Shown here one piece after another: positions 9,471-18,473 of a DNA stretch of 64,000 nucleotides. Under the pieces are notes generated by a model that saw only the letters and a list, made by a program, of their open reading frames with translations, had not been told where the DNA came from and did not search any database. Position 1 is the first letter of the stretch. The number at the start of each line of letters is the position of its first letter. Made by a program: the position numbers and the translations under genes. Source of the DNA: Saprospiraceae bacterium (GTDB lineage Bacteria; Bacteroidota; Bacteroidia; Chitinophagales; Saprospiraceae); contig JADLHT010000005.1 in the NCBI GenBank assembly GCA_020848695.1, positions 1-64,000 on the forward strand, in the 5' to 3' direction.

Positions 9471-10730
9471 TCAATTTCTTTTAATGGTCTCTGCAATATC
9501 TTGTCTGAACACTCTTACGCCCGGAATAAAGGCTGAAATAACACCACATAATAAGACCAAAATTAAGAGCAGAAATTCATCATTATAAAATACCAATCCG
9601 AATATACCGTATTGATTACCCAAATTGAAAAATGTAGAAGCAATATGTAAAATTCCATGTCCCAAGGTAAATGCAATAATAAATCCTATTAAACAAATAA
9701 AGAGTGCTTCTAAAATTAAAATTATAAAAATTAATAATCTGGAAGCTCCTGAAATTCTCATTATTGCCAACTCGAATTTTCTTTCTTCCATTGTTTGTAT
9801 CAGATTTATAATTAAGGCAAATAAAGACATGATACCCAGAATTATAGCAATCCAAAACAGAAGGTTGCTAGCGGAATGTGTCAATTCGTACAATCGACTG
9901 ATCTCGATGGGTGGATTAACGGCCATAATTTTAGAGTTTTCATTTATTTTTCTTCCAAAATTCAGAGTTTGAACATTGGTTCCCTTAAATTGTATAAGTA
10001 CAGATGTTATTTCGTGATCCGGATAGAGTAAAAGTTCTTCATTAGTTAATACAGAATGTTGATGATGCAAGCTGCTGTCAGAATCTAAATCTTTATGATC
10101 ATGATCCGATTCATGGGCTTCCCAATAAGTGGAGATTGGTGAGAAAATGAGATGATCATCGATACTATTTTGTTTTTTAAGAATTCCGATAACAGTCAGT
10201 TCATGTTGATGTGTCATTTCTCCTTCAAGATCAATCAACCCATGATTTGAAGTTAATACAGAACCAATTGATATATTTTCTTTGTGTGCAAGTTCTGCCC
10301 CAATTACCAATTCCGAGTTTTTAGAAAATAATTTTCCTTCTTGGCAATCTATTTTTTTCCATTCAAAGTAATCAAGGGTTGTGCCTACAATTCTGTTATT
10401 TCTATAGCTATCGCCCAAGGCAAAAGGAATAGCTTTTTGAATGAGAGGATGAGAGGGATTCAGAAACACTTTGACCTGATCAATGGGAATATTCCCGGTA
10501 GGTGCATCAATCTGAAATATATTGCAGAGTACTGATTGCAGAGGAGATCCTTTAGCACAAAGTATGAGATCTATTCCTTCAGATTCTTTTCCAAGATGAT
10601 TGCCAAACTGCTTGTTGATGAGTAACAAAATAATAATCAAAGCAACTGAAATACTAATCAGCAATATATTGAATATGCTTCTTAATGGTTTATACCAGAT
10701 ATTTCTCCATACTAAATGAAGCACTCTCAT
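9471..10730 (-). CDS. FtsX/MacB-like ABC transporter permease with His-rich loop
   Basis: A 419-aa membrane subunit of a type VII (LolCDE/MacB-like) ABC system. One membrane helix near residues 17-40 precedes a ~230-residue extracytoplasmic domain, then three C-terminal helices ('LLFWIAIILGIMSLFALIINL' region, 'LLIFIILILEALFICLIGFI' region, 'LLLILVLLCGVISAFIPG'). The loop has a His/Asp-rich stretch at about 205-226 (H206, H210, H212, H222, H223, H225) and 'MTHQHE' near 172-177, suggesting metal binding. The start overlaps the ATPase stop by 4 bp, so the two are translationally coupled. Such systems are mechanotransmitters or lipoprotein movers rather than classical pumps; the substrate is unknown. 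Confidence 0.8.
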   Translation of the reverse strand: MRVLHLVWRNIWYKPLRSIFNILLISISVALIIILLLINKQFGNHLGKESEGIDLILCAKGSPLQSVLCNIFQIDAPTGNIPIDQVKVFLNPSHPLIQKAIPFALGDSYRNNRIVGTTLDYFEWKKIDCQEGKLFSKNSELVIGAELAHKENISIGSVLTSNHGLIDLEGEMTHQHELTVIGILKKQNSIDDHLIFSPISTYWEAHESDHDHKDLDSDSSLHHQHSVLTNEELLLYPDHEITSVLIQFKGTNVQTLNFGRKINENSKIMAVNPPIEISRLYELTHSASNLLFWIAIILGIMSLFALIINLIQTMEERKFELAIMRISGASRLLIFIILILEALFICLIGFIIAFTLGHGILHIASTFFNLGNQYGIFGLVFYNDEFLLLILVLLCGVISAFIPGVRVFRQDIAETIKRN

Positions 10731-11368
10731 AGCATCTGCAAGGTATGATTAAAATATTTTTTTACTCTTGCATCATGACTCACAACAATGAGCGAAGCAC
10801 GATGAATTGATGTGTGTTCTTGCATTAGTTCAATTATCCGCTCCGCGTTGTGATCATCTAAAGAAGAACTGGGTTCATCTGCAAGAATTAGCGCGGGTTT
10901 GTGAATCAAAGCGCGTATGAATACCAATCTTTGTTGTTCGCCTTGAGACAGATGATGTGTGAATTGATGGGATGTATGTGATAATCCTAATTGAGCTAAT
11001 AGTGAAATGCAATATGATTTGTCAATAGCTGTTCCGGATAATTTTTGAGTGATCAGTAGATTATCCAATACCGTAAGAGAGCGGATAAAGACCGGTTTTT
11101 GTAAGCATATGCCAATATTCTTACCTCTGAATTGGTCCAGTTTTCTGGCTTCTAATTTTTCTAAGTGTTGACCATGAATACATAGGGTCCCGCTACTTGC
11201 TCGAATGAGTGTCCCTACAATATGTAATAATGTTGTTTTACCACATCCGGATGGACCATGAATCAGGAGTGATTTGGATTTTTCCAATTCGATATCCGGA
11301 AAATGAAGATGTCGACCATCTTCAAATTTCTTGCTCAGATTTTTTGTTATTAAAATTTGATCAATCAA
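10727..11368 (-). CDS. ABC transporter ATP-binding protein (LolD/MacB type)
   Basis: A 213-aa ATPase with all nucleotide-binding motifs: Walker A 'GPSGCGKTT' (about residues 38-46), Q-loop 'ICLQKP', signature 'LSQGEQQR', Walker B 'LILADEPSSSLD' and H-loop 'VVSHD'. Size and sequence are typical of the cytosolic partner of an FtsX-like permease, which follows with a 4-bp overlap. The start is TTG at 11368, since no ATG precedes Walker A in frame. It begins 8 bp after the carB stop, so carB and the ABC pair probably form one transcript. Confidence 0.88.
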   Translation of the reverse strand: MIDQILITKNLSKKFEDGRHLHFPDIELEKSKSLLIHGPSGCGKTTLLHIVGTLIRASSGTLCIHGQHLEKLEARKLDQFRGKNIGICLQKPVFIRSLTVLDNLLITQKLSGTAIDKSYCISLLAQLGLSHTSHQFTHHLSQGEQQRLVFIRALIHKPALILADEPSSSLDDHNAERIIELMQEHTSIHRASLIVVSHDARVKKYFNHTLQML

Positions 11369-11376
11369 TTCAATTA

Positions 11377-14196
11377 TTATCGTGTTAAATACATATTTCT
11401 TCTGGAATCAAGTTCTCTGAAGTAAGGATCAAACAAATCTTTGATATACACGATTGCTTCACCTGTAGATTTCATTTCAGGGCCGAGGCTTATATCAACA
11501 CCCGGAAATTTGTTAAAAGAAAATACCGGGACTTTAATAGCAAAACCGTCTAATTTTTGATCAATTTGAAAGTCTTTTAATTTGTGAGTTCCCAGCATAA
11601 CCTTTGTTGCAATATTTAAATATGGAACCTGGTATGCCTTGGCAATAAATGGGGTTGTACGAGAGGCCCTTGGATTTGCTTCAATTACATAAACTTGGTC
11701 TCCTTTAATAGCAAATTGGATATTGATTAATCCTCTAATTTTTAATTTAAAAGCAATCCTCTTAGCATATTCTATCATGGTATCAATTGCAGTCTGACTA
11801 AGACTATAAGTAGGCAATACGGCAGAACTATCCCCTGAATGAATTCCTGCAGGTTCAATATGTTCCATGATTCCCATAATATGAACCTCTTCACCATCAC
11901 ATATTGCATCAATCTCTGCTTCTTTCGCGCGTTCTAAAAACTGATCAATGAGTACCCTGTTATCAGGCATGTGTTTGAATATATTTAAGACGTGTCTTTC
12001 CAATTCTTCATCGTTAATTACAATTCTCATTCTCTGACCACCCAAAACATAAGAAGGCCTTACAAGTACAGGATATGTTATTCTTTTAGCCACAATCAAT
12101 GCCTCATCAGTATCAGCCGCTACTCCATATTTTGGATAGGGTATTTCCATTTCTTTTAATAAATCAGAGAATCTTCCTCGATCTTCTGCAATATCCAAAC
12201 TATCGAAAGAGGTACCAATGATAGATATTCCTTTTCGTTGAATTTTTTCAGCCAACTTTAAAGCGGTCTGGCCGCCCAACTGAACGATGATACCATCAGG
12301 TTGTTCATGATCAATAATTTCCTCTAGATGCTCCCAAAATACCGGTTCGAAATACAATTTATCTGCGATATCTGAATCAGTAGATACAGTTTCAGGATTG
12401 CAATTGACCATTATAGCCTCCATTCCCAATTCTCTGATTGCAAGAATTCCATGTACACAGCAATAGTCGAACTCAATTCCCTGTCCAATTCGGTTAGGTC
12501 CTGAACCCAGTACAATTACTCTTTTTTTCTTTTCGTTTCTGATGGATTCGTTTTCCTGATCAAAACTTGAGTAATAATAATTTGTACCGGCATCAAATTC
12601 TGCTGCACAGGTATCGACTTTTTTGTAAACTCTTCTTAATCCTAATTTTTTTCGGTAACTCGTCACATCTTTTTCTTCAATACGCAAAAGCCAGGCAATC
12701 TGAGCATCTGAATAGCCATTCTTTTTTAATTCAATAAAGAAATCAATAGGAATATCTTCTGGAACATTATAACGCTGAACTTGCTCCTCCATCTGAACAA
12801 GCTTTTTAATTTCCCGAATAAACCATGGATCAATTCCTGTCAATTTTTGGACGGATTTTTCTGGAACTCCAAGACGTAAGGCATCCTTCAATCTAAATAT
12901 TCTGTCATCACTTACTTTTTCTAGTCTTTCCAAAATATCTTGAGTGTTGAACCATTCTTTTTTGTCAGCTCCTAAACCTTGTCGATCGTTTTCGAGAGAT
13001 TGACATGCTTTTTGTAAAGCCTCGTTGAAGGATCTTCCAATTGCCATTACTTCACCCACAGACTTCATCTGAAGTCCTAGGCGTGAATCAGCTCCCCAGA
13101 ATTTTTCAAAATTCCAACGCGGCATTTTTACAATTACATAATCAAGTGCCGGCTCGAACAATGCACTTGTTGTTTCTGTAACCGGATTAGATAATTCGTC
13201 TAAAGTGTAACCCAAAGCAAGTTTGGCAGCAATCTTTGCAATTGGATAACCGGTTGCTTTGCTTGCAAGAGCTGAAGATCGGCTCACTCGTGGATTAATT
13301 TCAACTGCTATGAGTTCTTCTGTTAAAGGATCCATTGCAAATTGAACATTACAACCGCCTGCAAAATTTCCTATTGATCTCATCATAAGAATAGCTGCGT
13401 CGCGCATTTTTTGAAAACCTGTATCAGACAAGGTCATTGCCGGCGCCACAGTTATAGAATCTCCAGTATGGATTCCCATGGGATCCAGATTTTCTACGGT
13501 ACAAATGATAATGACGTTATCATTTTTATCACGCAACAGCTCAAGTTCATATTCTTTCCATCCCAATACGGCTTTTTCAACAAGCACTTCATGTGTAGGA
13601 GAAGCATCCAAACCTCTTCTCAGCGCTTCATCAAAAAATTCAGCTTTATGTACAAAACTACCACCTGTGCCACCTAAGGTAAATGAAGGTCTGATCACTA
13701 AAGGAAAGCCGATTTCCTGTGAAGCTTCTTTCCCTTCAAGAAAGGAATTGGCGATTTTGGAAGGAGCAACCCCAATACCGATGTTGACCATGTGAGCCCT
13801 GAATTTCTCACGATCCTCAGTTAGCTCAATGGCCTGAACATCTACGCCGATCATTTTGACACCATACTTTTCCCATACTTTCTGAAGTTGTGCTTCTATC
13901 GCCAGGTTAAGGGCTGTCTGACCTCCCATAGTTGGCAGAACGGCATCTATCTTTCTTTCTTCCAGAATTTTAATGATACTATCTACCGTTAAAGGCCATA
14001 AATAGATATGATCCGCACTCACAGGATCAGTCATGATGGTTGCGGGATTTGAATTAATCAGACTGACTTCTATACCTTCTTCTCTAAGGGATCTGGAGGC
14101 CTGAGTTCCCGAATAATCAAATTCGCAGGCTTGACCTATGATAATGGGTCCACTCCCGATGATCAGGATAGACTTGATCGAACTGTCTTTTGGCAT
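11377..14196 (-). CDS. carB: Carbamoyl-phosphate synthase large subunit, lacking the allosteric domain
   Basis: Makes carbamoyl phosphate from bicarbonate, ammonia (from CarA) and 2 ATP for pyrimidine and arginine synthesis. Both ATP-grasp halves are present: half 1 from 'ILIIGSGPIIIGQACEFDYSG' (residue ~10) and half 2 from 'VIVLGSGPNRIGQGIEFDYCC' (residue ~555). The protein is 939 aa, about 130 shorter than the E. coli enzyme. It stops just after 'GPEMKSTGEA' of the second half, so the C-terminal MGS-like domain that binds UMP and ornithine is missing. Shorter forms are known in Bacteroidota, so this is probably not a truncation event. No carA lies in the window. A TATCTTTG box precedes the ATG. 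Confidence 0.95.
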   Translation of the reverse strand: MPKDSSIKSILIIGSGPIIIGQACEFDYSGTQASRSLREEGIEVSLINSNPATIMTDPVSADHIYLWPLTVDSIIKILEERKIDAVLPTMGGQTALNLAIEAQLQKVWEKYGVKMIGVDVQAIELTEDREKFRAHMVNIGIGVAPSKIANSFLEGKEASQEIGFPLVIRPSFTLGGTGGSFVHKAEFFDEALRRGLDASPTHEVLVEKAVLGWKEYELELLRDKNDNVIIICTVENLDPMGIHTGDSITVAPAMTLSDTGFQKMRDAAILMMRSIGNFAGGCNVQFAMDPLTEELIAVEINPRVSRSSALASKATGYPIAKIAAKLALGYTLDELSNPVTETTSALFEPALDYVIVKMPRWNFEKFWGADSRLGLQMKSVGEVMAIGRSFNEALQKACQSLENDRQGLGADKKEWFNTQDILERLEKVSDDRIFRLKDALRLGVPEKSVQKLTGIDPWFIREIKKLVQMEEQVQRYNVPEDIPIDFFIELKKNGYSDAQIAWLLRIEEKDVTSYRKKLGLRRVYKKVDTCAAEFDAGTNYYYSSFDQENESIRNEKKKRVIVLGSGPNRIGQGIEFDYCCVHGILAIRELGMEAIMVNCNPETVSTDSDIADKLYFEPVFWEHLEEIIDHEQPDGIIVQLGGQTALKLAEKIQRKGISIIGTSFDSLDIAEDRGRFSDLLKEMEIPYPKYGVAADTDEALIVAKRITYPVLVRPSYVLGGQRMRIVINDEELERHVLNIFKHMPDNRVLIDQFLERAKEAEIDAICDGEEVHIMGIMEHIEPAGIHSGDSSAVLPTYSLSQTAIDTMIEYAKRIAFKLKIRGLINIQFAIKGDQVYVIEANPRASRTTPFIAKAYQVPYLNIATKVMLGTHKLKDFQIDQKLDGFAIKVPVFSFNKFPGVDISLGPEMKSTGEAIVYIKDLFDPYFRELDSRRNMYLTR

Positions 14197-14209
14197 GTGG
14201 AAATTTGCG

Positions 14210-14217
14210 CAAAGATA
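14210..14217 (-). promoter_or_regulatory. -7 box (TATCTTTG) of the carB operon
   Basis: An exact TAnnTTTG on the minus strand, 13 nt before the carB ATG, giving a leader of under 10 nt. It is flanked by a 10-bp palindrome TTTGCGCAAA (14204-14213). Confidence 0.5.
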
Positions 14218-14325
14218 TTCAGTTATAAGGTAGTAAATGAGTTCTAAACTTCTCTTTTTTAAGCTATTTCAAATATATATTTCTTATATAATAAAATAAT
14301 ATATGTATTCGAATAATAACTGACA

Positions 14326-14356
14326 TTTTGACATACGGTTTTTTGTATTAAATTTG
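14326..14356 (+). promoter_or_regulatory. miaB operon promoter
   Basis: TTTTG at 14326-14330, an 18-nt spacer and TAAATTTG at 14349-14356. This is the best complete -33/-7 match to the Bacteroidota primary-sigma consensus in the window. It gives a ~25-nt leader to the ATG at 14388. Confidence 0.65.
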
Positions 14357-14387
14357 CAACCCTTTTTGAATAAAATTGAATGGAATT

Positions 14388-15812
14388 ATGGAGTTACACA
14401 ACTCACATCAGCAAGAATTAATAGCGGAAGACCAACAAGGCAGTGTACTATCATTGGATCGGGATAAGGAATTTAATGTTAATCGAAAATTCTACATCGA
14501 GTCATATGGCTGTCAAATGAATTTTTCGGATTCGGAGATCGTTGCTGCAATCCTCAATCAAGAAGGATTTGGTTCTACCCGTAATATAGAAGAAGCTGAC
14601 ATGATTTTTATCAACACCTGTTCCATCAGAGAAAAAGCGGAAGAAAGTGTTAGAAAAAGATTGAAAGATTTTCGTCCACTCAAGAAGCACAAACCGGAAT
14701 TAACGATAGGTGTGCTAGGATGTATGGCAGAGCGCTTAAAATCGAAATTTTTAGAGGAAGAACAATTGGTTGATATTGTAGCCGGTCCTGATGCATATCG
14801 TGATCTTCCCAATCTTCTGAAAAAAGCTGAAGACGGAGACAAAGGAATAAATGTTTTTTTATCGAGGGAAGAAACCTACGCCGACATTTCACCTATGAGA
14901 TTAGATGAGAATGGAGTTACGGCTTTTATTTCAATAATGAGAGGTTGTGATAATATGTGTTCCTTCTGTGTGGTTCCATTTACACGAGGGAGAGAACGTT
15001 CCAGATCTTCATATACTATTGTTTCAGAAGCAACCGATCTTTTTATGAGAGGATACAGAGAGGTTACACTTTTGGGGCAAAACGTTGATTCCTATAAATG
15101 GTTAAATCCAGAGACTAACGAGATTACAAATTTTGCTCAACTACTGGAAATGGTGGCAAAAGTTAATCCTTTACTTCGTGTTCGTTTCTCAACCTCACAT
15201 CCCAAAGACATAACGGATGAAGTATTAAATACCATGGCACAGAATCCTAATATTTGCAAATACATTCATCTTCCGGTACAGTCAGGAAGCAGCAGAATTC
15301 TTGAATTAATGAACCGAACTTATGATCGTGAATGGTACAAAAACAGAATTCAAGCAATTCGTCAGATTATTCCGGATTGCGTGGTATCCTCAGACATTAT
15401 AACAGGATTTTGTACAGAAACAACGGCTGATCATCAAGAGACCTTGAACATGATGGAATGGGCTAATTACAGCATGTCTTATATGTTTTATTATTCTGAA
15501 AGACCGGGAACTCCAGCCGCTAAAAAACTAAAAGATGACGTTCCGTTAGAAATTAAAAAAGCAAGGCTAAATGAAATTATTAGACTTCAAAATCAGATCA
15601 GTCATCGACACAATCAATCAGAAATCGGTAAGACATTTGAAGTATTAATTGAAGGAAATTCTAAAAGATCAACTGACATGTTTAAGGGTAGAAACTCACA
15701 GAACAAAATGATTGTTTTTCAAAAGAAAGCTCATTATAAAGCCGGTGATTACGTCATGGTCAAAATTGAATCTGCTTCAAGTGCAACATTAATGGGATCA
15801 ATTGTGAATTAA
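14388..15812 (+). CDS. miaB: tRNA-2-methylthio-N6-isopentenyladenosine synthase
   Basis: Radical-SAM methylthiotransferase that adds the 2-methylthio group to i6A37 of tRNAs reading UNN codons. The N-terminal domain has the three cluster cysteines ('SYGCQMN', 'NTCSIRE', 'LGCMAER'). The radical-SAM CxxxCxxC is in '[17 protein letters not shown]', and a C-terminal TRAM domain ends the 474-aa protein. A TTG at 14376 is in frame, but ATG 14388 is preferred. It is the first gene of a tight operon; its TAA overlaps the next ATG by one base. Confidence 0.95.
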   Translation: MELHNSHQQELIAEDQQGSVLSLDRDKEFNVNRKFYIESYGCQMNFSDSEIVAAILNQEGFGSTRNIEEADMIFINTCSIREKAEESVRKRLKDFRPLKKHKPELTIGVLGCMAERLKSKFLEEEQLVDIVAGPDAYRDLPNLLKKAEDGDKGINVFLSREETYADISPMRLDENGVTAFISIMRGCDNMCSFCVVPFTRGRERSRSSYTIVSEATDLFMRGYREVTLLGQNVDSYKWLNPETNEITNFAQLLEMVAKVNPLLRVRFSTSHPKDITDEVLNTMAQNPNICKYIHLPVQSGSSRILELMNRTYDREWYKNRIQAIRQIIPDCVVSSDIITGFCTETTADHQETLNMMEWANYSMSYMFYYSERPGTPAAKKLKDDVPLEIKKARLNEIIRLQNQISHRHNQSEIGKTFEVLIEGNSKRSTDMFKGRNSQNKMIVFQKKAHYKAGDYVMVKIESASSATLMGSIVN

Positions 15813-17074
15813 TGGATAGCGTACAAACAGTTAAACAGCGTTACGGAATTTATGGTCGATCTGAAAAGCTGAATCAGGCACTGGATACTGCTATTCGTGT
15901 TGCAGGGACAGATCTAACTGTTTTGATAAATGGAGAAAGCGGATCCGGAAAAGAAGTATTTTCTAAAGTATTACATAACTTAAGTCCAAGAAAACATAAT
16001 CAGTTTATAGCTGTCAACTGTGGAGCAATTCCTCCGGGAACTATCAATTCAGAATTGTTTGGACACGAAAAGGGTTCATTTACCGGAGCCACAGCAGATC
16101 GAAAAGGATATTTTGAAACTGCTGATGGAGGAACTATATTTTTAGATGAGATCGCGGAAATGCCGCAGGACACTCAAGCTTATTTATTACGCGTACTGGA
16201 ATCAGGGGAGTTTATACGCGTTGGATCTTCTAAAGTATTGAAGACCAACACTCGTGTTATAGCCGCAACCAATGTTAATCTTCTCGATCGGGTTAGAATG
16301 GGTAGATTTAGAGAGGATTTGTATTATCGATTGAATACGGTTCCGATTAAAGTTCCCTCTTTGAAAGAAAGAAGAGAGGATATTATGATTCTTTTCAGAA
16401 AATTTGCTCAGGACTTTGCGGAGAAGTACAGAACTACTCCTATAGAATTAGATGAAACATCACAGGAATTGATAAAGAATTATTCCTGGCCTGGAAATAT
16501 CAGAGAACTTAGAAATGCAGTGGAACAACTATCGGTTCTTTCAGATAAGAAAGATCTGACCGCTGAAGATCTAATAAAAATAATTCCGGATATTTATTCA
16601 ACTTCATTACCTGCAGTCAATCGCTTAGATCGTCAGAATGATTCCTCAGGAATGTATGAACGAGAAATTTTGTATCAATTGTTGTATGATATGAAAAAAG
16701 ATCTCAACCAACTGAAAAATATGTTTTTTCAAATGGTTCAAGCTAACGATTTAGAAATGCCTACCAATATGGAAAATATTTCGGTAATGCCCATTCAGGG
16801 AGAACCTGGAAGTAGTGAGCCTTTGAATTGGAATAGAGTTAAACCGGATCTGGATGGAGTAAGTATTAAACCAGTTATCTTGTCAAAAAAACCGGAAGAT
16901 TTCGACACGGTAGAAGTCATGGAAGAGCAGTTGTCTATTGATCATATGGAGAAGGAATTGATCACAAAAGCATTAAAAAAATACAACGGTAAAAGGAAGG
17001 ATGCAGCAGAAGAGTTGGGAATTTCTGAAAGAACACTGTATCGAAAAATCAAGCAATTTGACATTGAATTATGA
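15812..17074 (+). CDS. Sigma-54-dependent activator without sensor domain
   Basis: A 420-aa bacterial enhancer-binding protein. The AAA+ domain begins almost at residue 10, with Walker A 'GESGSGKE', the sigma-54-contact loop as 'GSFTGA' (canonical GAFTGA), Walker B 'GGTIFLDEIAEM' and arginine-finger region 'GRFREDLYYRLN'. A variable linker (about 265-370) precedes a Fis-type helix-turn-helix at the C-terminus ('RKDAAEELGISERTLYRKIKQF'). There is no receiver, GAF or PAS domain, so activity must be set by level or by a partner. The same gene order (miaB, activator, lptE, secG) occurs in other Bacteroidota, hinting at envelope-related control. Its targets are unknown; two candidate sigma-54 promoters are in this window. 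Confidence 0.88.
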   Translation: MDSVQTVKQRYGIYGRSEKLNQALDTAIRVAGTDLTVLINGESGSGKEVFSKVLHNLSPRKHNQFIAVNCGAIPPGTINSELFGHEKGSFTGATADRKGYFETADGGTIFLDEIAEMPQDTQAYLLRVLESGEFIRVGSSKVLKTNTRVIAATNVNLLDRVRMGRFREDLYYRLNTVPIKVPSLKERREDIMILFRKFAQDFAEKYRTTPIELDETSQELIKNYSWPGNIRELRNAVEQLSVLSDKKDLTAEDLIKIIPDIYSTSLPAVNRLDRQNDSSGMYEREILYQLLYDMKKDLNQLKNMFFQMVQANDLEMPTNMENISVMPIQGEPGSSEPLNWNRVKPDLDGVSIKPVILSKKPEDFDTVEVMEEQLSIDHMEKELITKALKKYNGKRKDAAEELGISERTLYRKIKQFDIEL

Positions 17075-17562
17075 TAAGGATATTATTGATACTTGTATTT
17101 ATACATTTCCTCTCCTGCTATTCATTTAAAGGGATAAGTATCGATCCTGATGTGAGCACATTTGTAGTAGAGAATGTAGATGATGTCTCCGGAGCTTCAC
17201 CTGCAAATTATCCGATTGAATTCGGATTGGCAATGTCCAATAAAATCAGAAGAGAAACCAGATTAAACTTAAATACAATTAATCCGGATTTAAAATTTAA
17301 ATGCACAATTTCTCAATTCACAATAGAATCTATCGCGCCAGTCGCGGGACAGACAACTGCTGTAAATCGAGTCTCAGTCAGAATTAAAGTTGAATGTACC
17401 AATACTATTCATGAATCTAAAAATTGGTCAAGTGAATTCACTAAATTTGAAGATTTTAGTGCGGCAGAAAACTTTGTAAATGTCCAAACAACTGTTTTGA
17501 ATAATATAAATCGATTAATTTTGGAAGATATTTTCAACAAAGCATTTTCAGACTGGCAATAG
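17071..17562 (+). CDS. lptE: LPS-assembly lipoprotein LptE
   Basis: A 163-aa lipoprotein with a short hydrophobic leader and lipobox 'FLSCYSF' (Cys about residue 16), followed by the 'YSFKGISIDPDVSTFVVENV' opening seen in Bacteroidota LptE. It plugs the LptD barrel and helps place LPS in the outer leaflet. The sequence is short and divergent, so the name rests on the N-terminal motif, the lipobox, the size and the conserved operon place before secG. The ATG overlaps the activator stop by 4 bp. Confidence 0.8.
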   Translation: MIRILLILVFIHFLSCYSFKGISIDPDVSTFVVENVDDVSGASPANYPIEFGLAMSNKIRRETRLNLNTINPDLKFKCTISQFTIESIAPVAGQTTAVNRVSVRIKVECTNTIHESKNWSSEFTKFEDFSAAENFVNVQTTVLNNINRLILEDIFNKAFSDWQ

Positions 17563-17574
17563 TAGATAATACAA

Positions 17575-18129
17575 ATGAGCTTACACAATTATCAGGATCC
17601 GGCTTTTAGACCATCTCAGCAGTGGAATCAACGCGATAATCAGTTTGATTTGGTTCAAGAAGAGAAAGTCCTGGAAACACCATTGATGGAATCTAAAAAG
17701 CAAGATACAAATGTAGATTCTATGGAGTTATCTCAAGAAACTCTGCCGCAACCACTCGTTGAGATAGTCGCAATCAATAAAGAAGAACAAGGGATATCAG
17801 GTGATAATACATACAAATCTTTACCGATAATAGATATAAAAACTCCCGAGAATTTGAGTTTTAGTCAATGGCTTCTACAGCTTGAAGGGACGAAAAAGAA
17901 TTCAGAAGAAACTATCATAATAAATAGTAAAAACAAGTCCACGAAAAGAGAATTGAAATCCGTTGAAGACGAGACCACAGAGTCAAATGCATATTCTGAA
18001 ACTTTGGCAGCACTATTAGCAACACAAGGGTATAAAGAAGAGGCAATATCAATGTATGAAAAATTAAAAGTCCGATTTCCACAAAAAAGGGCTATATTTG
18101 CCGCCCTTATTCAAGAGCTTAAAAAATAA
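17575..18129 (+). CDS. Operon protein with C-terminal TPR-like helices, function unknown
   Basis: A 184-aa, mostly polar and probably disordered protein. Only the last ~45 residues look folded: 'YSETLAALLATQGYKEEAISMYEKLKVRFPQKRA', a tetratricopeptide-like helix pair. There is no signal peptide or membrane segment, so it should be cytoplasmic. It starts 12 bp after lptE and ends 4 bp before secG, so it is co-expressed with envelope-biogenesis genes. Proteins of this kind sit at this operon position in other Bacteroidota, but I know no function. Confidence 0.7.
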   Translation: MSLHNYQDPAFRPSQQWNQRDNQFDLVQEEKVLETPLMESKKQDTNVDSMELSQETLPQPLVEIVAINKEEQGISGDNTYKSLPIIDIKTPENLSFSQWLLQLEGTKKNSEETIIINSKNKSTKRELKSVEDETTESNAYSETLAALLATQGYKEEAISMYEKLKVRFPQKRAIFAALIQELKK

Positions 18130-18133
18130 ATTC

Positions 18134-18424
18134 ATGCTAAATCTGGTTTCTATACTTATTGCCATTGATTGTGTTCTCCTTATGTTAGTAGTTCTTATTC
18201 AAAATCCGAAAGGAGGAGGCGTTGATTCTACCTTTGGCGGAGCAAGTGCAACACAGATGTTTGGGGCTGCAGGATCTGCTGATTTCATTGAAAAGACTAC
18301 CTGGTATTTGGCTGCGGCTTTATTTATACTTTGTATTGTAGCTGTATTTATTGCCGGTACAGGGGCTCCTGATCTGACTCCAATAGTTCCAGATGGAACA
18401 ACAACTCCTACTCCAGCACAATAA
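18134..18424 (+). CDS. secG: Preprotein translocase subunit SecG
   Basis: A 96-aa inner-membrane protein, an accessory subunit of the SecYEG channel. It has two hydrophobic segments (about residues 2-22 and 52-74) joined by the characteristic loop 'NPKGGGVDSTFGGASATQMFG', then a Pro/Thr-rich tail. The ATG at 18134 is chosen because the frame upstream of it overlaps the previous gene and would add a basic, non-homologous extension. It is the last gene of the miaB operon. Confidence 0.93.
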   Translation: MLNLVSILIAIDCVLLMLVVLIQNPKGGGVDSTFGGASATQMFGAAGSADFIEKTTWYLAAALFILCIVAVFIAGTGAPDLTPIVPDGTTTPTPAQ

Positions 18425-18473
18425 TTACATCTTTTAAAATAACTTTTTACCTTCTTCGATTATTTCAATTAGC

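Noticed and set aside
11377..14196. Several long opposite-strand and alternative-frame ORFs inside carB, miaB, metK and the T9SS genes
   Set aside because: They are shadows of strongly supported genes, with no start context, promoter or recognisable product.
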